A stretch of 64,000 nt of DNA from Aquatica leii (lineage: Eukaryota > Arthropoda > Insecta > Coleoptera > Lampyridae): assembly GCA_035610365.1 (NCBI GenBank), contig CM069432.1, forward strand, positions 234,574,104 to 234,638,103, written 5' to 3'. Numbering within the stretch: the stretch's first letter is position 1; the number at the start of each line of letters is the position of its first letter. Below the pieces are notes generated by a model. That model saw nothing but the letters and a program-made list of their open reading frames with translations, ran no database searches and had not been told where the DNA came from. Made by a program: the position numbers and the translations under genes. Positions 11,101 to 23,423 of the stretch are shown one piece after another.

Positions 11101-12109
11101 AAAGTTTTATAAATTTTTAAATCCTATACAATATTTATTTAGATAGTAGTCAAGTAATAAAGTTAAATTACATAGCAAACCTAATATTAAAAAAAAAATA
11201 CCAGTAGATAATAACATTTTAAGCAGACAAATAAGGTTCTTACCGACACTAGTAAAAAATTTAATTTTGATAAAATTATAATATTTAGAAACAATTTTAA
11301 ACATGATTTAGCTTTAAAATAAAATGTTTTCGAAAACTGAATATTGCTTTTATATGCTTTATTATTACATATAACATTGTTATATTATATATGAATTAAT
11401 TAATATTATATTTAATAATTGGAATTACTTCAATTAGCGTGTCTTCCAATTTATACGCTAACTAAATACACAGAATACCTAATGTGTGCTAGCATACAAT
11501 TACTTTGTATTAATATATGTACTGTTATCTTAATTGTCATAAACAAATTGTTTATAACATCTGCAAATTAGTTAAGTAAATTTTAAAAACTTTTTTACTA
11601 CAGTGTTAGTTATACATCGTATAAATTACAATGTTAGTTTAGTAAAAGCTTTAAATTTATGACATTGTAATAAATAGTCTCGACGTCTTACATTTACGTT
11701 TATTGTTTAACTAATGATAACTTTAATTAATTTATATTATTTTACTACTCCAACTGTAAACTTTGCAAGAATTTGTTTTTTATAAAATTAAGAAAACACA
11801 TTATTATTCAAACTTAGTTTAATTTAAAAAAATCAAGTTAATAGTTGAAGAAATTTTACTAAACAATTAAAAACAATTTTTTTATATTTAAACTTACAAC
11901 AGTAACGTTAATAGAATGCAAAAAATAAATATTTGCAAAACCTTGTAATTGTTAATGTTTATGATGTACTTGATACAAAAATGACATATTGTTTAACCAA
12001 CGATCGCGAAAGAAAATGTGAATTTTTTCGTTAGAAACAGCTTTTTTCACTAATTCAGTTAGAGCACTTTTATTTATTAATTTTATTTATAATTTTTTTA
12101 TTCCGTTAT
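8130..12109. other. AT-rich sequence, no gene recognised
   Basis: About 4 kb of very AT-rich DNA. The short open frames near 10675-10929 and 11107-11304 have low-complexity hydrophobic or Asn/Lys-rich translations and match nothing I know. I see no tRNA, no clear LTR or terminal repeat. Part of it may be the 3' LTR of the BEL element, but without its partner this cannot be shown. Confidence 0.5.
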
Positions 12110-12260
12110 AAATTACGTACAATACCTAGGACAATTCTTTTTTTTTCTTTCTCGCCCCGGTATCCTAGTCGGGTTGTGTTTAGCTGTTTCTTCCATTTCT
12201 TTCGGTCCCTGGCATCTTCTCTCATTACCGTTTTACCTCTAGATTGTCCAACATTGATAG
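12110..12260 (-). pseudogene. LINE reverse-transcriptase C-terminal scrap
   Basis: On the minus strand this short block translates to a stretch with EDARDRKKWKK followed by RLGYRGEKEKK. Such Arg/Trp-rich ends (xxDRxxW) close the pol of many EN-RT LINEs. It has no more of the element attached and is separated from LINE-1 by the Penelope-like relic. Assignment rests on this one motif. Confidence 0.45.
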
Positions 12261-12479
12261 TTTGACAAATAAATATTTTCAGGATTTGAACCGCGTTCCA
12301 TATTTACACTTTTCATTAAATTCATAAAACTTAGAAAGCTTACAAACTTTACAAAAAAAATTACAATATTTGACGTTTTGACAGTTATGTCGCTGTCTTC
12401 TTCACAAAAACTGAAACTAAAGGTTTAGAATCCGGACAAGCCTTTATATTACGCCGTTCGGGTCAGTGGTTCGTGACGG

Positions 12480-13160
12480 TTTCATTTAATTAACCTTCCG
12501 GAACATGTTTTTCCATACTGGTGCAAGATCGATTCCATTATCCATGTTGAAATTGTCGTACTTCTGAATTTCGATGGCTTCCTTGTATAGTCTAAGCCAG
12601 AAGTTTTGGGACTTAGTCAACATTGTTGCCTCTTCAAATTTTATTGTGTGACCGGTGTCTAAAAAGTGTTCTGCAACAGCAGATCTTGTATTATGTTTTT
12701 TTGTATCCGTCTTATGTTCTTTTAATCTGGTAGCTATGTTGCGCCGCGTTTGTCCTATATAGCCAGCCCACACGAACAAAGGATGTGGTAGACTCCTGGT
12801 CCCTTAAATGGCGTTTTTGTTTCCTTCGATTTTAAGAAATTAGCTGCTATATTATTTGTTGCAGTGAAGGTTACTTTGATACTTTTTCCTCTAAGTATCC
12901 TGGCTATTTCACTCGTGCAGGGTCCTTCTTTGGTTTTTCCTTACTGTGTGTGTTAATTGCTCGATATGTATCTGTTTTTCTGAAACCGTTTTTTATTAAG
13001 GCGTTCGTTAGGTGACCTAGCTCTGTCTTTAACGTGTTCGGTTCACTAATCGTCTTGGCCCTGTGTGCTAAAGTCTTTAGAACTAAAAACTTTTGAGCTG
13101 GATGATGATGTGATTCGGCGTTGAGGTATCTGTCCGTATGTGTCGGTTTTCTGTCACCCC
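12480..13160 (-). pseudogene. Penelope-like retroelement relic with GIY-YIG endonuclease
   Basis: 3' part of a Penelope-like element (PLE), whose protein is an RT fused to a GIY-YIG endonuclease. Read leftwards from 13160: RKPTHTDRYLN and SHHHPAQ, the conserved stretch at the end of PLE RT, then degenerate linker with frameshifts. At 12779-12486 an open 97-codon segment holds the endonuclease: GYIGQTRRNIATRLKEH (GIY-YIG-like core with catalytic Arg), SAVAEHFLDTGH, and the terminal KEAIEIQKYDNFNMDNGIDL. The 5' RT part is missing and LINE-1 begins directly upstream, so the PLE is 5' truncated or cut there. The sequence after the ORF (12360-12480) may be PLE 3' terminal sequence. Confidence 0.85.
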
Positions 13161-15570
13161 GTTTGATTCTTGTTTTAGTTTTATGTCCTTTGCTCTGCTT
13201 CTATTTACTTGTATTTTAGCGATTGTGTGTTTATATACTGAAATAACTAATTGTATTAAATTTCGAAAAATTTGTAGTTTTTTCTAACATTCATATATTG
13301 TACATCACTGTACTGTGTCGAATGTTGCTTTTAGGGCTATAAATACTATGATCAATTCTCCTCACGTTTCCATTTTCTTTTCTATTTTATTTCTTAAAAT
13401 ATATATTTTGTCTGTTTGTTCTGAAGGCTGTTTGTTATTCTTCTTAATTTGTCTTCTGTATACTTCCTTATTATCTGTTCTATGATTCTTGTTTATGTTT
13501 TGTATACTACCAATGGTAGACATTTAGATCGGTAGTTCTCGCAGTTTGTTTTGTCTCCTGCTTTGTAAATACGGATTATAAGGTTATTGTTCCATTCTTT
13601 AAGTGTTTTGTCAGTTCTCGCTGCTTCCTTGTATATTTCCCATAACAATCTATTCTTATTTTTCTGAACCATTTAATAATATCAGACTCCACATTGTTCT
13701 TTTCGCATGTTTTTCCTATTTTAATTTTTCTATTGCCTCTATTACATCTTGTCTATTTATATTATACATCTCCATTTTTTTTCGTGTATTTCGTGTTTTC
13801 TTTCTTCTTCTGTTGGGACATCTTGTTCTGCTTCTTTGTGGAATTTTTCACAAAAAAACTCCCTCCATCTATCTGTCATGTTTTCTGCTTTTATTTCTAG
13901 TGTGTTGTTTTTGTTCCTTATTCCACTTAACTCGTTCTTCTCTTTGTCCCTCATAGCCTCAATCTAGTTCCAGAACTTTTTTTTATTGTTTCTAATGTCC
14001 TCGTTTAGTTTTTCTCCAAAATCATCCCAAGTTTTCTTCTTAGCTAGCTGTATTTCTTCTGTTGCTAGTTTAATTAGTTTGTCATATTCTTCTTTGTTTT
14101 CTTTTCGTTTCGTTTTTGTTATCTATTCCATGCCATTTTCTTCTTTCTAAGTATATTCTTCATTGCTTTAGTTTACCATCCAGTTCTTTTATCTCTTTTT
14201 CTAAATTTTTAGTCTTCTTTGCTATATTAAGTATATTTCCCTTAAAAAAATTCATCTTCTTTCTAAGTTTAAATTGGTATTTGTTTGTAATACGGAATTC
14301 CAGCATTTTCAATCTATTTCTGTTTATTTTCTTTTCTTCATATTCTTCCAAAATGCCCAATCCTTTATTAATGTCATTTCCTGGTCTATGATTCCAACCC
14401 TTCATTATTATGATTTTACCTGTTGTATATCTTACCTTATTTAGTGTATTTTGTAATGATTAATAGAATTCATTTATTTTTTCTTCTACTGTTCCTTTAA
14501 TTAGTGCATATATTTTTATAACGGTTATGTTTCCATTAATTTCCAGTTGCATTGCGATTATTATTAATAACACTCCATCCCATTTCACTATCCTTTTATC
14601 TGATTCTTTCTTAATTAATATGTCTACTTTTTCCTTTGATCTGTTTTCCATTTCTACTCCTGAATAATATATTTTATAGTTGTTTTTTAAATTTTTGTTT
14701 CCTTTTTCTGTTATTTTTGTTTTACTTAAACTTAATATCATTAACCCAAAATTTTCCATTTTATCTAAAACTTCTATATCTTTATCTGTTAATGATGCTT
14801 CATTCCACTTTTCTAAATACTAATTTGTTTATTATGTTTCTTTCATATGTATATTTACATTGTTCCTTAAACCCGTTTTAATATTTATTATCTTTATATT
14901 GGACTTTGTATTTTTATTTTCATTATCCTTTTTCTTCCGTCCTGTGTTGTTCTGTGTTAGTTTTTTGAGGTACTATCTGTTTTATTATTGGTCTTCTCCT
15001 ATTTTATTCTTCCTTTCCGATGCTTCTGATATCTGCTACCTACTCTTCCATCTCTATTGTTAGTTCCATATCTCTTAGTATTGTTCTCGTTTTTTCTTTC
15101 AGCATTAAATTGTTTTCTATTTTAGTTTCTTCAACGTTGTGCGCTGTTATTTTCTTTTTCCTTATCTCCCTTTCAATTTTTTCCACTTTTCTATCTTGTT
15201 TCTATCTCTGTTTGAGTACTTGGTTCTTCTTTTTCAATTGTTCCATATTAATTTTAAATAGCTCGTTTGGAAAAACTTTCATTTTTTTTTTGATTCTTTT
15301 ATCCTTCTTTTCTGTTTTATCTAGTTTTGTATTTATGGCTCTTAGAATTTGCATCATATTTACAAAAATTATTTTTTTTATTGTATTAATATTGATGTTA
15401 TGTAGTTTATTGAATTTAATTAAATTAAGTTTTATAAAATTGAAATTATGTGTTAGTTTAATTTGTTTATTAGATGCGACACAATAAGAAAACTGACCCG
15501 GATCGTCTCTTCGGAGGCCCTCGTTCCTTTTCTTGTCGCTTTTTTGTTTATTTTTTTTATATTGTGTATC
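13160..15570 (-). pseudogene. LINE-1 copy: EN-RT non-LTR retrotransposon, decayed
   Basis: Minus-strand LINE with several frame breaks. From the right: Lys/Glu-rich coiled-coil ORF1-like protein with many charged repeats (about 15370-14870); apurinic-type endonuclease (14759-14460: ILSLSKTKITEKG, YYSGVEM, IKIYALIKGTVEEK); endonuclease end (14405-14160: NHRPGNDINKGLG, where GDxNARVGND is usual); linker with MTDRWREFF (13954-13757); RT start with NINRQDVIEAIEKLK; RT palm with IYKAGDKTNCENYR and a degenerate AFDTV block (about 13350); then ISVYKHTIAKIQV. The C-terminal YxDD half is missing, because a Penelope-like relic begins at about 13160. The exact clade (RTE-like or a related EN-type clade) I cannot settle. 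Confidence 0.8.
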
Positions 15571-16304
15571 CGTGGTCTTGATTTCAGATCGTTCTTATCG
15601 GATGGTGCTACTGTAAGTTAGCAAACACGTGGTAACCTTGCTTTTGAAATTATAACTATTTTTATAAAATTAAATTTAATTTCTGTAATTGAAGAGTGCT
15701 GTTGGTATGTTCAAGCTTAGTTTCTATGGAAAGCTCTTGATGCTCGGATTTCGTCAAAATTATCGGCAGTCTACCTTTAGTCAGAAGTCATTTTTTTAAC
15801 ATATTTGAGCAATTCTTGCACATGCATTGTTATTGTAAAATCAATTGGACGAGTAAATAATTATACGTCAAACTATTTATTGTTCAAAACTACTAAATAT
15901 ACATGCAAGAAAAAGTAAAGCGATTGTTCATTTTTAGTTTTTATTTTGTATAAAGTGAATAATAAAATTTTATATGCACTACTGGCGTTACGCGATAATT
16001 ACATACAGCATACATATTTTGAGCCAGAGGCTTTTGAGCTGCAACACGTTTCTTTCCCGGCATAATTATTGTAATAACGCTCTTGATCTTTGTGCATTTA
16101 CGCTGTCTATAAATTATGAATAATCTGAATAGTCTACAAAATTTTTCGTCTTAAATACTTTTTGTAAAACTCAATTTTGTTTACTTTATCTTTTGATTTA
16201 ACTGTGAAGAATTGTTTTTTCTTTGTTTTTGTGTAATGTTATTTTACCACCAAACTATGACCGTAATATTTTATATCATCTACTTTGAGTAAACGTAATT
16301 CTTC
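15571..16304. other. Spacer, no gene recognised
   Basis: Moderately AT-rich sequence between LINE-1 and the second BEL relic. No open frame or repeat that I can name. Confidence 0.5.
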
Positions 16305-17075
16305 CGCCCAATTTGCTTGAATTGATTGAATTTGCTTCGTTTTCATCTACAGGAACTTTCTTTGCTTGTTTAGATAAGTTCATCCGCGTCGGGGAATACC
16401 AAATCGCATTAGATTAGAATTTTGTTGGGGTAGCTAGAAAGCCTAGTGATCTGTATAATTTTTTTTTCACTAAAACAATAATTCATTTTGCAAACGTCTT
16501 TCATTTTGTGGCATTAAGTAGGTTTTTAACTCTCCGTATGCTCCTCATTTTAGACACCTTAGGGAAGCAGCTATTAAATTCGTTAAGCATCTGTTATATC
16601 GCAAAATTACTAACACAGCTTTTACATTTGAGTAGTTTTGTACCCTATTTTCTCAAATTGAAACAGTATTAAATAACCGACTGTTGTGGGTCCTTTCATC
16701 TGATTCTGCTGACGCTGCACACTAGTTAAATCCAAGTAATTTTTTTATTAGTGCCCTTTTGTTTTCTTCTCCTTCTTTTTTAGACGCTAATAACTTTACT
16801 TTCAAACAACGCTGGCGACATCAGAACAGCATTATACAATCAATTTGCAAATCTTAACTCAACAAAAAAAAGTTTCAACATAACCCCGGTCTTTAAGTAG
16901 GTGATGTAGTTTTAGTTCAAGATCCCAACCAACCGTTATTGTCGTGGTTAGTGGGTAGGTTGACCGAGTTACTTCCAGGACCTGATGATCTCTCTCGAAT
17001 AGCCAACGTCAAAACAGCAAGTGTTTATCTCACTCGCTTCCTTCCTCAATTAACTTCTTTTTTTCATTCTTATTT
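16305..17075 (+). pseudogene. BEL/Pao integrase relic, second copy
   Basis: Old plus-strand BEL/Pao integrase with stops and frameshifts. Recognisable blocks in order: TGTFFACLDKFI then GEYQ (family: AFLxxLxRFIxRRGxP); NFVGVARKPSDLYNFF (family: NGTNFVGA, where the usual catalytic Asp codon is displaced by a stop); SPYAPHFRHLREAAIKFVKH (family: PxxPHFGGLWEAAVKSxK); FSQIETVLNNR; then GDVVLVQDPNQPLLSWLVGR and LLPGPDDLSRIANVKTAS. It ends near 17075. Sequence differs from the BEL copy at the left edge, so it is a separate family or much older insertion. The rest of pol and gag are absent upstream. Confidence 0.82.
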
Positions 17076-17938
17076 GTTGTTTTAGTTTGTCTTTGTCCTC
17101 TTTTTCTTTTTCTTTTTCTTTTAAAATTTAACGTTACTTATTTTAGGTGGGCTGTATGTTAGCGCGAGCGTTTGAGTTTTAGTCGTATCCGCTATATGCG
17201 TTTTTAATTCCGTAACATGCTGCCCTTAAATTAAATTGGTTTGTAACTTAAAAAATTTTGAAAATTATTTGACATTTTTGACTTAACTGTTTTCTTAGAA
17301 TTTGGTAATTTTTGTTTTTATTTGTTTAAAGTGTTGCTTATTTATTAAAACCTATGCTGTTTAATTTGTGCGTGTTAAAGACTTAATTCGGCCAACCTTT
17401 ATAAAAAAAATTAGGGTAAGTCAAGCAATCGTTCATTTCTAGGTAAATCAAAACCTCGATTTATTTGGGAATTGGGTGGTGGTATGCGCGCTATTTCAAG
17501 ATGATGTCTATAGAAGTTAACATAAGTAAATTTCAATTTCTATTCGCAAATACTATTTGTTCGGTTGGCTGCTACCAGAAGTCCCCTCCCTTCTTAAACA
17601 TAAAAATTCAGTCTACTGTTTGACTCCGTGTGGTCGAAGTTACTTTTTTACGAGATTCTCAAAATTTGAACGTTTGATATCTGTTGGTAGCGATTAAATA
17701 TAATAAAGAAATGTTGATACTTTTGTTTTGTTAACGAAGGTTTAACGTATTTTTACGAAAATCACATTTGGCAATGTTGTAAAACTTTCCATTATAATGC
17801 AATTTGAACAGAATTCAATCATAAATATCATCTGTCAAATTTTGACATTTATGTATACAATTGCGATTTGTGTACTTTTTATTAGTTTTTGCGATTCTGT
17901 GTTTTTTGCGTTCTTTGTTATTGTTTTGTTCACTCAAA
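17076..17938. other. Spacer, possible start of BEL 3' LTR
   Basis: After the BEL relic there is T-rich sequence, then a purine run AGGTGGGC followed by TGTATGTTAGCGCG at about 17146-17165, the layout of a polypurine tract and LTR start. No second LTR copy is present to prove it. The rest is AT-rich without recognisable genes. Confidence 0.3.
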
Positions 17939-18270
17939 ATGGCTTTTACATTTAACGAATATGCCGATATGTATCTGATGTACTTACGATTTCTGTAATG
18001 TAAAAGCTAAACTGCATCAACGAGTTTGAGAAACTGGTTTGTTTATAACGAGAAACGCTAATGCTGCTCGACTAAGACAAAAGCGTACATTACAACTAGA
18101 AGAAAAAATTCTGGACGATGTACACAAAGATCCTTAAATATCCCCAGTAACAAAACCGTTCACTTGGTTCTACAAAAAAACCTGTTTCGTCCATATCACG
18201 TTTCTAAAGTTCAGCATCTCTATGATGACAACATTCAATTCAATTTAAGAAGATGGAGAGTTTTTCTTGT
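17939..18270 (+). pseudogene. DUF4817-type transposon protein, N-terminal fragment
   Basis: Starts at an ATG with MAFTFNEYADMYLMY and closes after 19 codons. Shifted frames continue with ETG, then RTLQLEEKILDDVHKDP, PYHVSKVQHLYDDN and LRRWRVF. This order (EYADM start, ETG, EEKIL...P, PYH..KVQ.L, RR..F) is that of insect transposon proteins with the DUF4817 helix-turn-helix domain. The catalytic DDE half is absent. At least two frame breaks. I am fairly sure of the relation, not of the superfamily. Confidence 0.6.
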
Positions 18271-21125
18271 ATATTCTCTGGAGTATGGATATATTTAAAA
18301 AAATTAATGACACTTAAATGTAAGTGTTTTTGTTTGGTTTTATAATTCGATAATTTTTTAAGATATTTATTTTTTCTATTTTATCCGTTTTGTGAAATGA
18401 AAAATTGTAAACAATAGCAGATGGATGCAGTATATATTTTTTTCTCTATAAAATATTGGTTTATTCCTTTTCTCTAAAATAATTAGAGAAGCAAATAATT
18501 TAACAATAAAAATTTAGCATTGAAATTGTTATGCCGTGTTTTCTAAGTCACCACCCTGTATATGTGTTGCTTGCAAAATTTAACATAAATGCATGAGTTC
18601 TACTGGTTAAGTTTAGTTATTACAGAACATCAGATGAATAATAAAAAATTGTTATTTATTTTATTATTTTTTTTACAATTTTTAAGGTTTTTGAATTGTT
18701 TAATCAACTAATTAAATGTTTTAACCAACTTTTTGAGTGTTTAAAAAAACTTTATAAATAAAACTGCCCAAAAACCAACAACATTTAAAATTTATAATAC
18801 GTATCTGTTTATTATTAATTTTTCTAAAACGTTTCTCATAAATATATAACTTTTAAACATACACTACTATAAACAATACTTTTGAAAATCTGATCTTGGA
18901 CTACCAAATACTAGTAGTTTTATTTATTATTCTCAAAGAATAAACTTATTGGATTAATTATAGAATTGCTTCGTAAAAAAACACAAATAATGAGTACAAA
19001 TAATACGTAAAAGTTTGTAAAACGTAGAATTTTAATTATATTAAAAAATTAAAAGTTTACATAATTACATTTTTAAAACGTGTTTTAAAAACTAATTATT
19101 GTAAAAGCCTTCATTGTTTTTATTTTAAAACGAAAAAAAATTTAAGTGTATGAAATTAAATGTAAATGTAAAACTGCGGTTCTTTTTAAATTAAAGACAA
19201 ATATAATTTAATTGTAGAAATTAATTGTGTGTAAAACCAATAATTAATTAAATAGAGCATAAAACGCAGATTTTTTTTATCAAACAGACTAATTTTGGCC
19301 TTTTAAGAGGTTTTTTTGAGAATTAAGTAGCAATTCGAAATTTAAGCGCTCCTTAAATAAGATTGATCTATAAAAAAGGTGCAAAGTGGGCACGATAAAC
19401 TTTCCGTAATAAAACTAATGCAAACTTTGTAATTAGAAGTCTTTATGTATAATCCTCTTAGACCTCGTAAGATGTAATTGCTCTTGTCCGAAATTGCAGG
19501 AGTTACGAAACAAGAAACCCTTTTACTTATGCTTGTGCGAAATCAATAGAATTGCTTACAAAACAATGTGTTTAACATTAAACGGATGTTTCACTACAAC
19601 TGGGAATAATAGTTGTCTTTCACACGTCTAGTTTAGAAATATAACGCTAAAGTAACCGACAATTATTTTTTTAAACTGTATTTTTTAAAATTACAAAAAA
19701 ACTGATGTATAAATGAATTTTTGTTTAGTTATTACTTCAGCAATAATGTACAATTTCTCGGTTATTTACAATATAAATAATTTTGAATAAATAGACTACA
19801 AAAAATATTTTAGCAGAATTGTAGGTATTAAATTAGAAGATTATTAGATTCTTTAGGTTCTTGCGGCTTATTTCTATTATATAATGTATCCTCTTCAGTG
19901 CTCAATGAAGTGCATTGTTACGCTTAGTTTCCTTTACGGATCAATGCTTTTCAACAGTTTGAAATCTTTGACCTTAAGCATCCGTTGGCGTTGTTAAGAT
20001 TCTTCCATGTTTCTGTTGCTAACGCTTTCGTATTACATAGGAAATGAATTATGTAAAAATGCAGTGGTTACATAAATCCATGTTTTATTTTATCAATATA
20101 AAATGCATAACAGTACAATATTTCTAAATATATTGAGTGTTAGGCAAGTATGTACACCCATAAATAAAACATGCACCATCTGTATTTATTTTTTTGATTT
20201 ATACGTGGATAGAAGTAATTTATGATAAACTAAAACTTACTTACCGTTATAAGTTTTTATCGTGTATTGTATTTGATAGAATCAATGTTACATCGAAACT
20301 TATTGCGATGTCAAATACAAATAAGATGAAAAAATATATAATAATTTTACCTGTTGTAACTAGAAAAGATTTTTTTAATTTCTGGGAAGGCGATAATTTT
20401 ATTTTGCTTGACATCGCTCCAATTGTGTAGGTAGCATTTTAAAGAATTTTTACACGTTTGCGATATAATCTTTTCACAATACAACCACGTTGAATAATAT
20501 AAATTTTAAAAACATTTTCACGAAATTGTTATACGTACTTGTAACTTTATTGATCATGCAAACATTATTATTAGTACACGGTTTATTTTTAGTTTTCTTT
20601 GAACTGAATATACTTTTAATTTTTATGTTTTTATTTATATGCCATTCATTAAAGTTAATATTTGACCACAAATACAATAAAAAATATTTTTTTTTACATA
20701 TTTATGATTATGAGCAGTTAGGTAAGGTCGTGCAGTGTCATTTCCGTATAGGTCAAAATCATTATTGTACAGACTTCTACGTGTAAAAACACCAACATAT
20801 GATAATAAATATATTGGCTACAGAGTTTAATTAGAAAATGACAAGTTTGTGATTTTATTATTAAAAATTTTAAACAAGGTCTGGTGTCTACTATAAATGT
20901 CAGAATACATTTTTATTTTGCTCATTAAAAGTAAAACTGTCTGTGCATTTAAATTAGTACTTATTTTAAAGAAATTTATAAATTTGTTATGTTAAAAGTA
21001 TTTTGATGTGATTTTTTTGGTCTCGAAACGCGCACTCCTTGCTACATTCAAAGTGTTGTCTGTTATTTAGTTATTTTTCTTGACGGATAGAAAGAACATT
21101 TTTTTGGTAATTATCGTATGGTTTG
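18271..21125. other. AT-rich sequence, no gene recognised
   Basis: About 2.9 kb between the DUF4817 relic and the Tc1-B element. Open frames at 20194-20430 and 20490-20786 are short, hydrophobic or Asn/Lys-rich and match no family I know; I treat them as chance. Confidence 0.5.
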
Positions 21126-21127
21126 TA

Positions 21128-21660
21128 CACTGTCTCAAAAAAGTAATTGGACACTTTTAAGCGCGACCTGCAAGGTAGGCAACCAAACTTACGTTATAAC
21201 TAAACGCCTAGTTAAATTTGACAACATTGGCATATTAGACATTACTTGCAGCAATATTACCAGGTTACTAACCATTCTTCATATGCACTGCCTCAAGCGT
21301 TCATAGAACATGTTTCTTACCTGCAAATATTTATCTAAATTGTAGCTTAAAGTTTTAAATTCTTCTTCGTCGAGTTTTATATGTATTTATGTTCTCTGCT
21401 TAAGTAATTAAACAAATTTAATTGTTATTTATGATTAAATAAGTTTCTGTTATAGCTCGAATAATGATAAACTGTATGCTCAAATATGAAACTACTGTAC
21501 TAATTAGCCTAAAAGTCTTAATATATTTTGAAAAAACTAAGTCTACATTCCGATTTTTGTTGCAAAGGAAGTAGTATCACTATTAAAACGTAATTAGTAG
21601 TCGAACAATTGCAGTATAAATTCCCATTACTCCTTTTAAATTATTCGTATGAAAAATTAA
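21128..21660. repeat. Tc1-B left inverted terminal repeat
   Basis: Pairs with about 25625-26188 in inverted orientation. Landmarks shared by both arms: the tip, CAACATTGG, GACATTACTTGCAGC, GTTACTAACCATTCTT, GCCTCAAGCGTT, ATAGCTCGAATA, and AATTCCCATTAC near the inner end. The inner limit is approximate. Confidence 0.85.
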
Positions 21661-22079
21661 AGGATGCATATCTCCCTTTATAAAATTAAGTCTAATTTCT
21701 CATACAGAACAGTAAAAAAATTCCAAATAAAATTTGAAAAACATACCTATGCTGTAAATCTAAAAATCACAAAATTAGAAAAATGCGAAATTCATTTTTT
21801 CCCTTTCTCTTCATAACATTTAATTTAACTATTAACTATTTCAAAGGAATATATATTTAATTTAGATTATTATAGTACCTACTTCATTCTAATAGAAATA
21901 ATACCTTAGATTTTATTATAAATTATACATAAACACTATTTATATTACAAGAACAAAACAGGGTGCAAAAAATCCTAATAAAAAATATGATTAAAAAAGT
22001 ATTTGTAATTTTATTTAAATATTTGTATTTTACATGCTAGTAATGGATGTTATATCCATTATTGGTTATACATTCCAGT

Positions 22080-22800
22080 AGATGGTTTGGCATCGAATTG
22101 ATTCAATTGTCACATACATTAGCTCCTCAAAATCTTTTCCACACGGTATTAATATAGCGATGCACGTTGTTTATATTTTGTATTTTTATGTTATTGTTCA
22201 GTTTGTCGTTCCACCCACGCACGGCCGCCGCCCACAAATTTTCTATAGGGTTCAAATCCGGTGAGTTTGATGGCCAACGGATTCTTTACACTTATGGATA
22301 TTGTAAGAACCATTTTTAAACTACCGCTGCCTTATGTATAAGAGAATTGTCCTGAACAAACCGAATTAGTCCTTCGGGATAAACTGCTAGTAGGAAGGGC
22401 AACATAACGTCTTCCAAAATCGTCAGGGAAGTTTGTGTAGTTAAGCGTCCATCGACACGTGTTAATTCTCCTGGGCCAGCATCACTCATCCATATCCAGT
22501 CGCAGGTCTAATTCTCCCACTTCTTTCGTTAGGTTGCACACATTTGGATTCATTTCTAATATTACGTGGCCTCCAAAAAACTTTTTTGCTATCTTGGGAA
22601 GAAAAAACAACACCTCTCTGGTAAGCATTTTCTATCCTTATTGTTTGCAAACTGCATTGCGTTTGTAGTCTTTCGAGAATGGTAGCGAAAGTTGTGAAGG
22701 AAGTCAAACGAGCATTTTGGATAATGTTGCCTTTTTCAACACTTCTATTGGCAATCTGCAAAGGACGATCATTTTTGGCGCCTTGTTCTTCGCTTTAAAC
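22080..22800 (-). pseudogene. Tc1-B transposase, central and C-terminal part
   Basis: Minus-strand transposase relic. From the right: RLTSFTTFATILERLQTQCSLQTIRI (DNA-binding part, 22720-22630), then a small internal deletion and VFWRPRNIRNE (family: VFGGPR after the first catalytic Asp, which is lost in the deletion). A frameshift leads to GPGELTRVDGRL, LPFLLAVYPEG, then FVQDNSLIHKA with the second Asp and, after three stops, WPSNSPDLNPIENLWAAAV with the Glu. I count 35 residues between Asp and Glu when stops are counted as residues, unlike the 34 of Tc1-A. It continues to about 22080 (FEELMYVTIESIRC). The N-terminus lies at 23424-23546, beyond an insertion. Confidence 0.85.
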
Positions 22801-22927
22801 CCAATAATGTACCACATTTTTCTAAAAAAGTAAATAATAGTTAATAAAACTGCGCAAAAAGATTTATGTTTACTGAAAGGCACAGATAAAGTAGTGTTAT
22901 TAATTTAAGTGAAAAAGTTATGTTTTT

Positions 22928-23081
22928 CAAGTTAGCAGTACACCATTCTAGAAAGTGCTGTAATGAATTTATTTCCTGTTTAAAATGTGTGTAGAATAAT
23001 AAAAAACTATCAGCTTTTTTCTTTTACAATTAAGCAACAAATTCATTAAAACACTGTTTAGAATGGTGTACTACTAACTTG
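22928..23081. repeat. Inverted repeat pair inside Tc1-B (MITE-like)
   Basis: Two 43-bp arms, 22928-22970 and 23039-23081, are inverted copies with 5 mismatches by eye; they begin CAAGTTAG(C/T)AGTACACC. A third partial copy (CTAACTTGAAG) ends near 23206. They lie in the roughly 620-bp block that separates the two halves of the Tc1-B transposase, so this block looks like a small inserted non-autonomous element. Confidence 0.7.
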
Positions 23082-23423
23082 CCTCAAGTTTAATAAGTAA
23101 TTAAAAATGTAAGAAAGCTACAAGTTTTTTCTTTCGCAAGAAACTAGTAACAAATTCCTAATTATGTTTTATTTGGTTTTGCTAACTTTGTATTGCTAAC
23201 TTGAAGGACGTGAAAAACTAGATACCCAATTTCTATGTGACTGAAACTTTTATAATTTCATTATAAACAATTTCCTGTGTTGTAGGTGAATAATTGTGCA
23301 ATCTGAATTATACATTATATAATACCTATAAAATAGATATACCTATTATATATATATATACTCATGTTTAAAATTGGAAAGACTGCTAATATTAAAAAAT
23401 ATTAACAAAAACAAAATATAAGA

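Noticed and set aside
12360-12480. Hammerhead ribozyme in the Penelope-like terminal region
   Set aside because: Hammerheads are known from PLE termini. The minus strand has GAAACCGTC near 12480, but no CTGATGA core in the right place and no pairing stems were found.
13603-15487. Plus-strand Phe/Ser/Leu-rich open frames as membrane proteins
   Set aside because: They are the reverse of Lys/Glu-rich LINE-1 coding sequence on the minus strand. The same applies at 27648-30412 and 31262-32153.
17475-18560. Terminal repeats for the DUF4817-type element (GGGTGGTG near 17475 and CACCACCC near 18545)
   Set aside because: Only about 8 bases match in inverted orientation and the inner sequences diverge at once.
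20194-20786. Two short plus-strand open frames as small genes
   Set aside because: Low-complexity and hydrophobic translations without motifs or splice context.
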